Assembly (NCBI RefSeq): GCF_014356525.2
Contig: NC_052511.1
Location: 47,083,216 to 47,147,215, forward strand
DNA length: 64,000 nucleotides
Source: Nilaparvata lugens
Taxonomy: Eukaryota > Arthropoda > Insecta > Hemiptera > Delphacidae
Direction: 5' to 3'
Positions 32,301 through 43,826 of this stretch are shown in pieces. The notes under the pieces are model-generated. The model searched no databases. It saw only the letters and a list, made by a program, of their open reading frames with translations, and was not told where the DNA came from. Position 1 is the first letter of the stretch. Each line of letters begins with the position of its first letter. The position numbers were made by a program, and so were the translations under genes.

Positions 32301-33890
32301 TGTTAGAGTGATAAATTGTTAGAGTTGCTAAAACCTAGTTCATCTCCTCTACTATTCTACTATTCTAGCCATCCTAAAGAAAGGTTTGATGAAAAAATTT
32401 CGGTTTAAAATGAGCTTCAGTGAAGATGTTTCAAGATTGTTAGAGTTGTTGAAATCTAGTTCATCTCCTCTACAAGTCTTTCTAAACAAAAGCTTGATGA
32501 AAAAATTTCGGTTTAAAATTAACTTCAGTGAAGATGTTTCAAAATTGTTAGACTTGTTGAAATCTAGTTTATCTCCTCTTGTAGCCTCCCTGAAAAAAGT
32601 TTGATGAGAAAAATCAGTGTAAAATGAGCTTCAGTGAAGATGTTTTAAAATTGTTAGAGTTGTTGATATCTAGTTTATCTCCTCTACTGGTCTTCCCAAA
32701 CAAAAGCTTGATGAAAAAAATTCGGTTTTAAATTAACTTCAGTGAAGATGTTTCAAAATTGTTAGAGTTGTTAAAATTCAGATTATCTCCTCTACTAGCC
32801 TTCCTGAACAAATTTTTTATGAAAAAAAATCGGTGTAAAATGAGCTTCAGTGAAGATGTTTCATAATTGTTAGAGTTGTTGATATCTAGTTTATCTCCTC
32901 TACTGATATTCCCAAACAAACGTTTGATGAAAAAATTTCGGTGTAAAATGAGCTTCAGTTAAGTAGTTTCAAAATTGCTAAAATTGTTTCAAAATCTAGT
33001 TTATCTCCTCTACTAGCTTCACTGAACAAAAGTTTGATGAAAAAATTTCGGTGTGAAATGAGCTTGAGTGAAGATGTTTCAAAATTGTTGGAGTTGTTAT
33101 AATTTAGTTTATCTCCTCTACTAGCCTCCCTGAACAAAAGTTTGATGAAAAAATTCAGTGTAAAATGAGCTCCAGTGAGGTAGTTTTAAAATTGTTGGAA
33201 TTGTTAAAATTTAGTTCATCTCCTCAACAATTCTTCCTGAACAAACGTTTGATGGAAAAATTTCGGTTAAAATGAGCTTCAGTGAAGATGTTTCAAAATT
33301 GTTGGAGCTGTTAAAATCTAGTTCATCTCATCTACTAGCCTTCCTATACAAACGTTTGATGGAGGAAATCCGTGTAAAATGAGCTTCAGTGAAGATGTTT
33401 CAAAATTGTTAGAGTTGTTAAAATCTAGTTTATCTCCTCTACAAGTCTTTCTAAACAAAAGTTTGATGAAAAAAATTCAGTTTAAATGAGCTTCAGTGAT
33501 AAAATTGTTAGAGTGATAAATTGTAAGCTTCAAAATTGTTAGAGTTGTTAAAACCTAGTTTATCTCCTCTACTAATCTACTATTCCAGCCTTCCTGAACA
33601 AATTTTTATGAAAAAAATTCGGTGTAAAATGAGCTCCAGTGAAGATGTTTCAAAATTGTTGGAGTTGTTGAAATCTAGTTCATCTCCTCTACAAGTCTTT
33701 CTAAACAAAAGTTTGATGAAAAAAATTCAGTTTAAATGAGCTTCAATGATAAAATTGTTAGAGTGATAAATTGTTAGAGTTGCTAAAACCTAGTTCATCT
33801 CCTCTACTATTCTACTATTCTAGCCATCCTGAAGAAAAGTTTGATGAGAAAATTCACTGTAAAATGAGTTAGAGTGAATTAGTTCTAAAA
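29330..33890 (+). repeat. About 107-bp satellite array inside globin intron 1
   Basis: About 42 units with ATCTAGTTTATCTCCTCTAC, CTAAACAAAAGTTTGATGAA, GTGTAAAATGAGCTTCAGTG and TTTCAAAATTGTTAGAGTTG blocks. The array starts about 140 bp after the exon 1 donor. Matching variant units lie about 840 bp apart (29491/30333 and 29746/30584), implying an 8-unit higher-order repeat over roughly 29450-31130. Open frames of 60-157 codons here are repeat artefacts. Confidence 0.95.
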
Positions 33891-33995
33891 TTGATTTCAA
33901 ACTTGTGAAGGTATACACGGGTAACTACATAGAATCTCTCAGAAACCTACAAGTGCAGTAAATCAAAATTAAAAATGAGTGAATTGAATTTACAA

Positions 33996-34222
33996 TTATT
34001 ATTAAACGAGAATCCAAATTAAATGCTGTAATTCCTGAGGGTAATCATTCCTGACCGGCAATTAGGAGGTACTGGGTTCGATTCCCGGGCTGACAAATAA
34101 TTTTTGAATAGTAGCGCTCATCGAATTTCCATCTAGCTGTTTACCCTGTTGTCAATATTTGCGGTAGCAGAAGTCTTCGGGGTGATTCACAGCATTTAAT
34201 TTGGATTTTCGTTTAATAATAA
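33996..34222 (+). mobile_element. tRNA-related element with terminal inverted repeats, copy 1
   Basis: The ends ACGAGAATCCAAATTAAATG and CATTTAATTTGGATTTTCGT are inverted repeats. Inside is GACCGGCAATTAGGAGGTAC followed by a perfect B box GGTTCGATTCCCGGGC. It combines a SINE-like core with MITE-like ends. Confidence 0.75.
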
Positions 34223-34689
34223 TTATTAATTCATTAGCATTTGAATAATTGCAATATCTCAGTAATTTCTATTTGAATTTACAATTTGAATGAATTTGAA
34301 ATTTTGTAAAATGAGCTTCAGTGAAGTAGATTTAAAATTGTTATCAAACTTGTGAAAGCATCAATAAATAGCTAATCTCTCAGAAATCTTCAAGTTTAGT
34401 AAATTGAAATGTCTGTATTACACCTTGATAAAGTTTGTATAGTGAATATTGAAGTTGTGGAACTCCTCTATAATTGAAGAGACTTGTGATTTTGTCAGTA
34501 TTCTACTTTATTTTAATGAAACTAAAAGCAAACTCCTGCAAAGTAATAATTTTTTATTTCAATGAAAATTAAAGCATTATTTTCCTGTAAAGTAATATTT
34601 TCTATTGAATACAGAGGATATTGACAAAATCTCAAGTCTTTTCAATTTCTTTATTACAGTTTAGGAACTGTGTAATCCAAATAATAACT

Positions 34690-34954
34690 GAGCTTATATT
34701 GTTCATCCTCGTTTAAAGTAATCATTATATTTTAATAAGCAAAAATTATATATTTTAATAATTTCATAATGAACTTCCATGATTAAGATGAAATATTCTG
34801 TTAATGTATTATTCATTGTACATTGTTAAAAGACGATCTAGCAACAGAGCAAAGCGAGAAAGAGATAGCGCCATGAGCTTTGTTGAATGATAGACAAGGA
34901 TAACAATACCATTGCTAAACAAACACTGCCATTATAACGTGGACCTCACTGTAG
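34690..34954 (-). mobile_element. MITE A, inverted partial copy
   Basis: Ends ATAACGTGGACCTCACTGTA and contains GCAACAGAGCAAAGCGAGAA. The duplicated twin is at 36186-36450. Confidence 0.8.
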
Positions 34955-35484
34955 GCCTACTGTAATAATTTCATAACACATGTTCTTTAAGAATGTAAAC
35001 TGAAACAACTCTAGATTACCGTTCACATTGCAACAAATCCTTTTGCCACATGTTACAGTATCAATCAACTGTTTTTGTACATTTGAAAGAACACTTCAAT
35101 TTTTGTCACATCCACATTTACTAGTGGTTCTGTGAACAGTAGACCTCACGCAGTATTCTCCTCTACAAGTCTCTCTAAACAAAAGTTTGATGAAAAAAAT
35201 TCAGTTTAAATGAGCTTCAGTGATAAAATTGTTAGAGTGATAAATTGTAAGCTTCAAAATTGTTAGAGTTGTTAAAACCTAGTTTATCTCCTCTACTAAT
35301 CTACTATTCCAGCCTTCCTGAACAAAAGTTCTATGTAAAAATTCAGTGTAAAATGAGTTACAGTGAATTAGTTCTAAAATTGATTTCAAACTTGTGAAGG
35401 TATACACGGGTAACTACATAGAATCTCTCAGAAACCTACAAGTGCAGTAAATTAAAATTAAAAATGAGTGAATTGAATTTACTA

Positions 35485-35712
35485 TTATTATTAAACGAAA
35501 ATCCAAATCAAATGCTTTAATTTCTGAGGGTAGTCATCCCTGACCGGCAATTAGGAGGTACTGGGTTCGACTCCTGGGCTGACAAATAATTTTTGAATAG
35601 TAGCGCTCATCGAATTTCCATCTAGCTGTTTACCCTGTTGTCAATATTTGCGGTAGCAGAAGTCTTCGGGTGAATTACAGCATTTAATTTGGATTTTCGT
35701 TTAATAATTATT
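35485..35712 (+). mobile_element. tRNA-related element with terminal inverted repeats, copy 2
   Basis: Same structure as 33996-34222, with the B box changed to GGTTCGACTCCTGGGC. It is part of the segmental duplication. Confidence 0.75.
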
Positions 35713-36185
35713 ATTAATCCATTAGCATTTGAATAATTGCAATATCTCAGTAATTTCTATTTGAATTTACAATTTGAATGAATTTGAAATTTTGTAAAAT
35801 GAGCTTCAGTGAAGTAGATTTAAAATAATTGTTTTCAAACTTGTGAAAGCATCAACAAATAGCTACTCTCTCAAAAATCTACAAGTATAGTAAATTAAAA
35901 TGTCTGTATTACACCTTGATAAAGTTTGTATAGTGAATATTGAAGTTGTGGAACTCCACTATAATTGAAGAGACTTGTGATTTTGTCAGTATTCCACTTT
36001 ATTTTAATGAAACTAAAAGCAAACTCCTGCAAAGTAATAATTTTTTTATTTCAATGAAAATTGAAGCATAATTTTCCTGTAAAGTAATATTTTCTATTGA
36101 AATACAGAGGAATATTGACAAAATCTCAAGTCTTTTCAATTGTTTTATTACAGTTTAGGAACTGTGTAATCCAAATAATAACTGA

Positions 36186-36450
36186 GCTTATATTGTTCAT
36201 TCTCGTTTAAAATAATCAATTATATTTTATTAAGCAAAAAATTATATATTTTAATAATTTCATAATGAACTTTTATGATTAAGATGAAATACTCTGTTAA
36301 TGTATTATTCATTGTACATTGTTAAAAGACGATCTGGCAACAGAGCAAAGCGAGAAAGAGATAGCGCTATGGGCTTTGTTGAATGATAGACAAGGATAGC
36401 AATACCATTGCTAAACAAACACTGTCGTTATAACGTGGACCTCACTGTAG
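36186..36450 (-). mobile_element. MITE A, inverted partial copy (duplicate)
   Basis: Twin of 34690-34954 in the segmental duplication. Ends ATAACGTGGACCTCACTGTA. Confidence 0.8.
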
Positions 36451-36617
36451 GCCTACTGTAATTTGATAGCACATGTTCGTTAAGAATGTAAACTCAAACA
36501 GAAACAACTCTCGAGTCCCGTTCACATTGCAACAAATCCTTGCCACATGTTACAGTATTAATCAATTGTTTTTGTACATTTGAAAGAACACTTCAATTTT
36601 TGTCACATCCACATTTA

Positions 36618-36953
36618 CTAGTAGCTCTGTGAGCAGTAGACCTCACGCAGTATTCTCATCCACAAGTACCTGTTTGAAACTATAGACCTTATGGAAATAC
36701 AGCAATAGACTGGCTTCTCCACAAATCTGTGTAATCACTTGTCAGCTGATTTATGATGAATAATTCTATAGTCTGATTTTTACTCTAATATTGGCGTATG
36801 AAGAAGGGTCCTTTTTCCTTTTATATTATTCTAAAAATGCAAAATTTCCAAAATACCTTGTATATACGTCGACGCGCAATTAAAAAAGGAACATAACCTG
36901 TCAAATTTCATGAAAATCTATTACCGAGTTTCGCCGCAAATGCGCAACATATA
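36618..36953 (+). mobile_element. Repeat D copy, truncated
   Basis: Starts CTAGTAGCTCTGTGAGCAGT and runs to GCGCAACATATAA, lacking the GCTCGGTCAA end. Confidence 0.75.
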
Positions 36954-36984
36954 ATATAAATGAGCTTTATATGAGCTTGAACTT

Positions 36985-37108
36985 TTTACAGAAGAAACAT
37001 AACCTATTTTTTGGACATGTAATCAAAATTTGGAAATGTAATAGTTTTGGGCCAAGCCTGTTGTTCCTTCCCAATCATATTTATATGATTTGTTATTGTT
37101 TCCACGAA

Positions 37109-37161
<53 letters not shown>
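36985..37161 (+). mobile_element. LINE 3' end with a long (AAAT)n tail
   Basis: CATAACCTATTTTTTGGACA, GGGCCAAGCCTGTTGTTCC, then about 14 AAAT repeats. Confidence 0.8.
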
Positions 37162-37163
<2 letters not shown>

Positions 37164-37338
37164 CAACTGATAATCTCTGACAACTCCTCTGTTTATCAGA
37201 GATTGACAATGTTGTAATAACCGAAACCAGTCTTTCTAAGTATCGATAAATCTGTGGTTTTTTGACAATTTCTTAGTCTTTTTCATTCAATATAAATAAT
37301 TACCACAATATCAACTTCTCAACTACACAAAAACTGAG
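37162..37338 (-). mobile_element. Fold-back element F, one arm plus centre
   Basis: TTATCAGAGATTGACAATG, then AATAACCGAAACCAGTC, and the end AACTTCTCAACTACACAAAA. Confidence 0.8.
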
Positions 37339-37339
37339 A

Positions 37340-37496
37340 ATTTTGTAAAGTGAACAACTACAAGACTTGACCTATTTCGGACTATGTGTAACCTTATCTA
37401 AATTTGGGAGAGGAATAGCACAAGGTTACCTTACTTTTTCTCTCCCTATCATTTTGACGATGTACTTATTGTATGAATCAATTAAGGATCAATAAA
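37340..37496 (+). mobile_element. LINE-like 3' end, uninterrupted (empty site for element B)
   Basis: Reads from CCTATTTCGGACTATGTGTA across CCTTACTTTTTCTCTCCCTA to ATTGTATGAATCAATTAAGG. Compared with 6950-8055, it shows the sequence before element B inserted. Confidence 0.8.
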
Positions 37497-37742
37497 TTTC
37501 AAGACGATTCTCTGTTAACTCAAGCCGATTACTGTCTACTACAGTCTATTATTCTATAAAAGCTGGGTTTAGCCGACACCAGATTGAACGGAACTTGACA
37601 ACACTTATGTTCATCATGTGTATGATAAGTTTTGTTCAATCTATTTAATAGAATCTATAAGGATTAAGTTATTAACATTTTAATTTAGATGCTTCATAAT
37701 CAAACATAGAAGAAATATTTTACATTATTATCACTAAAAAAA

Positions 37743-38431
37743 TCTGGTGTGGCGCACTCACACAACTTTCCTTGCCGTAATGAAAATTGATCACCTGACG
37801 CTAGTGTTCCCGCGCATCTCAAGGCTACTATTCAAAGATTTGAGCCAGCTGGTGACAGGGTAATAACGCTGGAGACACACATGAGGTCTGCTATCTCTTC
37901 ATAGTGAATGATTTAATAGAATCAACAATAATTTGCAATTGAATAATCACATTTTCTCGAATTTAAAGCTTATTTTCAATTTTAGGTGAAAATGTTACTG
38001 AACATTAATTGTAGAGATTTTCATGCTCAATCTACTCCACTTGATTTTTTTCGTTTCAATTGTATCTGAAGCCTGATAATTGGGAATCTATCTGCATTGA
38101 TGGGGCGAAGCTCCTGAAATTTTTACAGATATGGGACTTGTGGCAGTTGATAGAGCTTATCGATGACTATTCATAAAAGTATGATCAAAATCGTTGGAGC
38201 CGTTTTCGAGAAAATTGCAAAAAACCCTGTTTTTGACAACATTTTCGCCATTTTAGCCGCCATTTTGAATTGCATCAGATCGAATTGTTCGTGTCGGATC
38301 CTTATATTATAAGGACCTTAAGTTCCAATTTCAAGTCATTCCGTTAATTGGGAGATGAGATATCGTGTACACAGACGCACATACACTCATACACACACAC
38401 ACCACACACACACACACACAACACACACACA

Positions 38432-38472
<41 letters not shown>

Positions 38473-38503
38473 ACACACACACACACACAACACACACACA
38501 CAC

Positions 38504-38543
<40 letters not shown>

Positions 38544-39072
38544 ACACACACACACACACACACAACACACACCACCACACACACACACACACACCACACA
38601 CACACACACTACAGACCATACCCAAAAACCACTTTTTCGGACTCAGGGGACCTTGAAACGTATAGAAATTTAGAATTCGGGGTACCTTAATTTTTTTCGG
38701 AAAGCAATACTTTCCTTACTATCATACTTACGCTATCATATGTTTTGATGTTTACATGAGTTTGTAGATTTGAGTGAAATTTTCAATATTTTTTGCAATT
38801 GTGAAGGAAGAGTTTTGTTTGGATTCGTATTTGAAAATTGATCAATCTAATAAATTCAAAATTGTAGTAGATACATTTTTTGGACTCAAAATTGTGTACG
38901 AATTATGATTTAAGTTACGTAAGTAGCATAACCTTTAGACTGTGTATTCCAAATTAAGGTTTGAAGCAGTTTTGGGCAAATGCCTGTTGTTTTTACCTGA
39001 ATTGTATTTGCATATGAATAAATAAATAAATAAATAAATAAACTTACCTATGGTAGTAGGGCAAGGAAAGTA
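37743..39072 (-). mobile_element. Element B, inverted, with (CA)n and a nested LINE end
   Basis: Starts TCTGGTGTGGCGCACTCAC. The (CA)n run covers about 38383-38610 with CACCACA interruptions. The element breaks after CTTTCCTTAC (38719), and the rest (CTTACCTATGGTAGTAGGGC to GGAAAGT) follows at 39045. Confidence 0.85.
38720..39044 (+). mobile_element. LINE 3' end inserted into element B
   Basis: Ends in an AAATAAATAAATAAAT tail. CTTAC is present on both sides as a short target duplication. The core has GTAGCATAACCTTTAGAC and TTGGGCAAATGCCTGTTGT. Confidence 0.75.
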
Positions 39073-39480
39073 AAAGGAAATATTCAAAGTAGCCTAATAA
39101 TTTTGCAGGACCAAAATCAAACTTAATATATTATGGAACATAAACTACTCATACCTCGGGATATCTACTTATGCTATTTTTTCTCTATGAAACTATAGTG
39201 AGTTGTGAAAGATCCGATTAGTGGTCCTACTAGCCTACCAGTCCAACATTGTCGGACAAGAAATCGGACAGTGAATGCCCCGATGTAGGCTACCGTTTGT
39301 GTAGTGTAGCCGATAGCCGTGAATTGTTAATGACTTTTGGGGCCCTGAGTAATGGTAAGTGATAAGTGGTGAACATTAGTCTACAGCAGCACACTCACTG
39401 AATCACCGTGTCATTAATTTGCCAACCAAACGTGAATCTAGTGATTGGTGATCACTTGTGTGATATTTTGCTAATCGCCT
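39073..39480. other. No gene; one snap-back MITE fragment
   Basis: 39125-39190 is a diverged end of the 21313-type MITE (CGGGATATCTACTTATGCTA). About 39200-39400 is apparently low-copy, relatively GC-rich sequence without a supported gene. Confidence 0.45.
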
Positions 39481-39655
39481 CACTCTCTCTCTCTCTCTCG
39501 TTCTCATCACTCTCTCTCTCTCTCTCTCTCCCTCTCGTTCTGATCACCTCTCTCTCTGTCTCTGCTAATCTCTCTTTGCTAATCGTCGCTCTCACCATCT
39601 CTCTCTCTCTCTTTCTCTCTCTCTCACACTCTCTCTCTCTCTCTCTCTTAATCTG
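39481..39655. repeat. (CT)n microsatellite
   Basis: Imperfect CT dinucleotide runs with GTTCTCATCA and TGCTAATC interruptions. Confidence 0.9.
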
Positions 39656-40179
39656 GAATCTGTTGCCTCCAACTGTGAAGAGTATTGGCGATCGAGCTCT
39701 GTTTGGCGCGGCAGTATTGAATTGGCTGGGATCTGGTGGCGCAGATTAGGCTTGGGTCGGGTTCAGCGTTATTTTTATTGTTATTTACATTGTATCAATC
39801 AATCTACATGAATTTAACTCATTTCCACCTTTTATGCAACTACAGATACAAAAATTTCATCTTAATATATTGTTTTATGATAATTATTATATTTTGTAAA
39901 ATCTTTGTTTTTAGGGTTTTTTGTGTGCATGTGTGAGTGAATGGCAACTTGATTAGATCTTCATCTCTTAATTTCTGATAGGTTTTCCTATACATTTATC
40001 TAGTGGAATTTGAAATATTGTTTCCAATTGTATAAATAAATGAAGTTAAAAATTCTGTTTTATTATATGTTATTGTATTTTGATTAATAGTTTTATTTAC
40101 TTATATTAATCTTATGTAATCTTATTACATAATGTAATCTATTTTTTTCTGTTCTTATGTAAATATGTCTTCTTTTGTA

Positions 40180-40250
40180 AAGGGTTGTGTGGCAGAGAGG
40201 ACCAGGAGTCCTAATTCCGCCCTAATAAAGGCATATAATCAATTATCAAT
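40180..40250 (+). other. Possible LINE 3' end before a (CT)n tract
   Basis: GCAGAGAGGACCAGGAGTCC, then AATAAAGGCATATAATCAAT and TATCAATCAATC resemble a LINE 3' end with a TCAA tail. The stretch 39656-40180 before it is AT-rich with no gene. Confidence 0.4.
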
Positions 40251-40317
<67 letters not shown>

Positions 40318-40608
40318 TTTGGTAGAGAGTTAGTGGGGAGGATATTTTTAATATTCTTTCCGAAGAATGGACATTGATATGTCCAAAGCTCCGCCAATTT
40401 ATGTAGATGCATAACAATATGATTATTATCTATAGTTATTATATTACAAATTACTTTTTCATATCATATACAGTTCAATAATTATTTTCTTAGTCTATAT
40501 TATGTAAATTCATCTATAATTTTGCTGTATTGTAAGCTATTGTATATAAGTGTATAAGCCAGTATATATTGTAATCTACATAAATAAAGTACTCAATCAA
40601 TCAATCTC
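40250..40608 (+). mobile_element. (CT)n followed by a LINE 3' end with TCAA tail
   Basis: CT dinucleotides at 40255-40317, then GGTAGAGAGTTAGTGGGGAG, CTCCGCCAATTTATGTAGAT and TAAAGTACTCAATCAATC. Another copy in the same orientation is at 41728; inverted copies are at 41061 and 56736. Confidence 0.85.
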
Positions 40609-40921
40609 TCTGTCTCTCTATCTATCTATCTTTCTCACTCTCTCATACGCACTCATCGACCACATTTGAAAACGAGCTGACACAGCAATCAGGGAATTGC
40701 AAATACAATGACCATGTCATTAGAGCTCGCTTCCCACATACCTTGTACAAAGGCAGTTGGTGGTTTCAGGTTAAATTGGCAGTGAACTTGGTATAGCTGT
40801 ATCAGATTTTGAGCTTGTTAAGGCTAGAGGTATTCTGAATTCCAAGGCTGATTGACACTAGACAGGTTGATACTATAGCGTTGTTATATATCAGAAATCT
40901 ATAATAATATAATAGAGGGAA

Positions 40922-41059
40922 AATTGTGTAGTTGATATTGTGGTAATTATTCATATTGAATGAAAAAGACTAATAAATTGTCAAAAAACCACAGATTTAT
41001 TGATACTTATAGAAAGACCGGTTTCGGTTATTACACCATTGTCAAACTCTGATAAACAA
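40922..41059 (+). mobile_element. Fold-back element F, left arm
   Basis: TGTAGTTGATATTGTGGTAA, GAAAGACCGGTTTCGGTTAT and CACCATTGTCAAACTCTGAT, cut at a LINE end. Confidence 0.8.
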
Positions 41060-41060
41060 T

Positions 41061-41290
41061 ATTGATTGATTGATTGATTGAGTACTTTATTTATGTAGAT
41101 TACAATATATACTGGCTTATACACTTATATACAATAGCTTACAATACAGCAAAATTATAGATGAATTTACATTATATAGACTAAGAAAATAACTATTGAA
41201 CTGTATATGATATGAAAAAGCAATTTGTAATATAATAACTATAGATAATAATTATATTGTTATGCATCTACATAAATTGGCGGAGCTTTA
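41061..41290 (-). mobile_element. LINE 3' end, inverted
   Basis: Begins ATTGATTGATTGATTGAGTA and ends near TAAATTGGCGGAGCTTTATG. It is inverted relative to 40322 and 41728, giving two arms that could pair over about 230 bp. Confidence 0.85.
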
Positions 41291-41720
41291 TGAAAGACTA
41301 ACAGGTAACTCGTGCTCCGCAAGGGACTAACTGAAAACTTGACAAACTGAAAACTTGACTTACTGAAGTCTTAAAGAATTTATAATAGGCCTATAATCAT
41401 CTTAGGTGAGTTAAGAATCTATACGGTATTAAAAATTAGAAGTTAATCAGTTGAGTAGTTGAGACGTGATGATGCGTCATTCGGGAATCTCCTATCCCGT
41501 ACATGTATAAGCCAATTCTTTCCTTTATTATACTAGTAGTTCTGTGAACAGAAGACCTCGCGCAGTTATAAACCATAGCCTCCTCTTATACTGTCCATCA
41601 GAGTATATCCTGTCAATTTTTCCTCTTGAATGGAAAAGACTAAGAAATTGACAAAAAACCACAGATTTATTGATACTTAGAAAGACCGGTTTCGGTTAGT
41701 TGTCAATCTCTGATAACCCC
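41290..41720. mobile_element. D-related fragment plus a fold-back F fragment
   Basis: 41290-41540 is the inverted 17588-type block ending at ACTAGTAGTTCTGTGAACAG. 41624-41717 is an F arm (GAAAGACCGGTTTCGGTTAG). Confidence 0.65.
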
Positions 41721-41727
41721 ATAATCT

Positions 41728-42026
41728 TTGGTAGAGAGTTAGTGGGGAGGATATTTTCAATATTCTTTCCGAAGAATGGACATTGATAAGTCCAAAGCTC
41801 CGCCAATTTATGTAGATGCATAACAATATGATTATTATCTATAGTTATTATATTACAAATTACTTTTTCATATCATATACAGTTCAATAATTATTTTCTT
41901 AGTCTATATTATGTAAATTCATCTATAATTTTGCTGTATTGTAAGCTATTGTATATAAGTGTATAAGACAGTATATATTGTAATCTACATAAATAAAGTA
42001 CTCAATCAATCAATCAATCAATAAAC
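41728..42026 (+). mobile_element. LINE 3' end with TCAA tail
   Basis: GGTAGAGAGTTAGTGGGGAG through TAAAGTACTCAATCAATC. Confidence 0.85.
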
Positions 42027-42240
42027 GTTATCTGCTCTTTTCAGAGCTAGAGGGAAGCTGTGGGTGGTTGATATGCTATTTTGAATATTGGTCTATCTTT
42101 GATGGAAAGTGGAATCCTTCATGATCTTGGAATTTTTCATGAAAATATTATAGGTATTCAAATTTAATATTCGATCGTTACTTCAAAATAATAATTCATT
42201 TGTACATTTGAAACTCATGGTATTCAAATCTGATATTTAG

Positions 42241-42419
42241 AATTGAAAAAACAAAGTTTTATTTTGTCACATCCACATTTATTATTAGACATTTAATACA
42301 GAACTGCAGTTTCGTGTTGAAGATGTGTTGAGTTCAACACGAAATTGCAGTCCTGTATTGATGTCAAATAAACTCCACATTTATTCACTGTGACAAAATA
42401 AAGCTGTGTTTTTTCAATT
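42241..42419. mobile_element. Snap-back element
   Basis: The outer arms AATTGAAAAAACAAAGTTTT and GCTGTGTTTTTTCAATT pair. The inner arms AATACAGAACTGCAGTTTCG and CGAAATTGCAGTCCTGTATT pair around GTGTTGAAGATG. Confidence 0.85.
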
Positions 42420-42540
42420 ATGGAAAAAATCCACAATATCAATCCTCATTCAACAATTTTTATCTGATATTTAGGTTTGAATTTCACTTAATAATGGAAT
42501 GAATAGGTACCGAAACCGGTTGTCATAGAAAAAAGATGAA

Positions 42541-42948
42541 TAGTTTTGAATGAAAAAGACTAAGAAATTGTCAAAAAACCACTGATTTATTGATAATTAG
42601 AAAGACCGGTTTCGGTTATTACACCATTGTCAATCTCTGATAAATCAGAGATTTATCAGAGATTGACAATGTCAAAACTTGTGAGAAGTTTATCAGAGAT
42701 TGACAAAGACTAAGAAATTGTCAAAAAACCACTGATTTATTGATAATTAGAAAGACCGGTTTCGGTTATTACACCATTGTCAATCTCTGATAAATCTCTG
42801 ATTTATCAGAGATTGACAATGGTGTAATAACCGAAACCGGTCTTTCTAATTATCAATAAATCTGTGGTTTTTTGACAATTTCTTAGTCTTTTTCATTCAA
42901 TATGAATAATTACCACAATATCAACTTCTCAACTACACAAAAAAAGAT
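42541..42948. mobile_element. Fold-back element F, compound copy
   Basis: Two successive left-type arms (42541-42640 and 42707-42800), then a full right arm ending AACTTCTCAACTACACAAAA. The centre repeats TTTATCAGAGATTGACAATG in both orientations. Confidence 0.88.
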
Positions 42949-43170
42949 GAATAGCCTACTAGAGATTCAAAAAAATATATCGATTTTAGCCTTATAGAAA
43001 TAAATGAGAAGTATTCAATCATACACTATGCTGTTAGGGGGAAAATAATAAATAAGATTCAGTATTCATCGATATCTATAAAATCATAGAGTAGAGATAG
43101 CATAGGTTATGCTGTTTCTTTTTTATGATAACATGTAGTATGAATTTCCTAGATTCAATTAATATGTTGC

Positions 43171-43452
43171 ATTTTTTGTGTAGTTGAGAAGTTGATATTG
43201 TGGTAATTATTCATATTGAATGAAAAAGACTAAGAAATTGTCAAAAAACCAATGATTTATTGATAATAAGAAAGACTGGTTTCGGTTATTACACCATTGT
43301 CAATCTCTGATAAACTGAGTTATCTGAGTGATAAACTGAGATAAATCAGTTTATCAGAGATTGACAATGGTGTAATAACCGAAACCGGTCTTTCTTATTA
43401 TCAATAAATCAGTGGTTTTTTGACAATTTCTTAGTCTTTTTCATTCAATATG
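43171..43452. mobile_element. Fold-back element F, near-complete hairpin
   Basis: Left arm from GTGTAGTTGAGAAGTTGATA through ACCGGTTTCGG-type sequence, a centre of about 35 bases with CTGAG repeats, and a right arm to TCTTTTTCATTCAATATG. The arms match over about 110 bp. Confidence 0.9.
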
Positions 43453-43505
43453 ATGCATGTTATTCTGTAGAGGATACTGTGAACCATATATAGTCAAATA
43501 TATAG

Positions 43506-43507
<2 letters not shown>

Positions 43508-43566
<59 letters not shown>
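43508..43566. repeat. (TA)n microsatellite
   Basis: Pure TA dinucleotides over about 58 bp. Confidence 0.95.
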
Positions 43567-43567
<1 letters not shown>

Positions 43568-43826
43568 AGGTCCTGAAGAGGTAGCTCATTTCCTTCCAAT
43601 GAATTTAAATAAATAAAAATTTTACCCAGTTACATGCTTCTTCATTCTAATATAAATAAATAAAGAATAAATTATTTCAATTCCTCTAGTCTGAAAGATC
43701 TTGAAAAGATTGTACCTCAAAAATACTATTTTGAAACTGAATTTTATGTTTATACTAAACTAAACTAATATTTATGTTTTGACAATGTTTTTTCGTTTTC
43801 AATTATTTACTCATGGGTCATTCCTA

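Larger units (their letters stand above)
33437..36655. repeat. Tandem segmental duplication, about 1.5 kb
   Basis: The block with the satellite end, tRNA-related element, MITE A piece and repeat D start occurs twice: about 33437-35158 and 35159-36655. Matching points: GGAGGTACTGGGTTCG offset 1489 bp, MITE A terminus offset 1496 bp. The second copy lacks about 230 bp of satellite. Confidence 0.88.

Noticed and set aside
34057..34095. Possible tRNA gene (GGTTCGATTCCCGGGC B box)
   Set aside because: I could not form a cloverleaf with a matched acceptor stem, and the sequence is multi-copy within a larger repeat, so it is a tRNA-related element.
38331..38690. Cys/Val-rich and His/Thr-rich open frames (also at 47099-47501 and 52294-52505)
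   Set aside because: Pure consequence of the (TG)n/(CA)n tract in element B.
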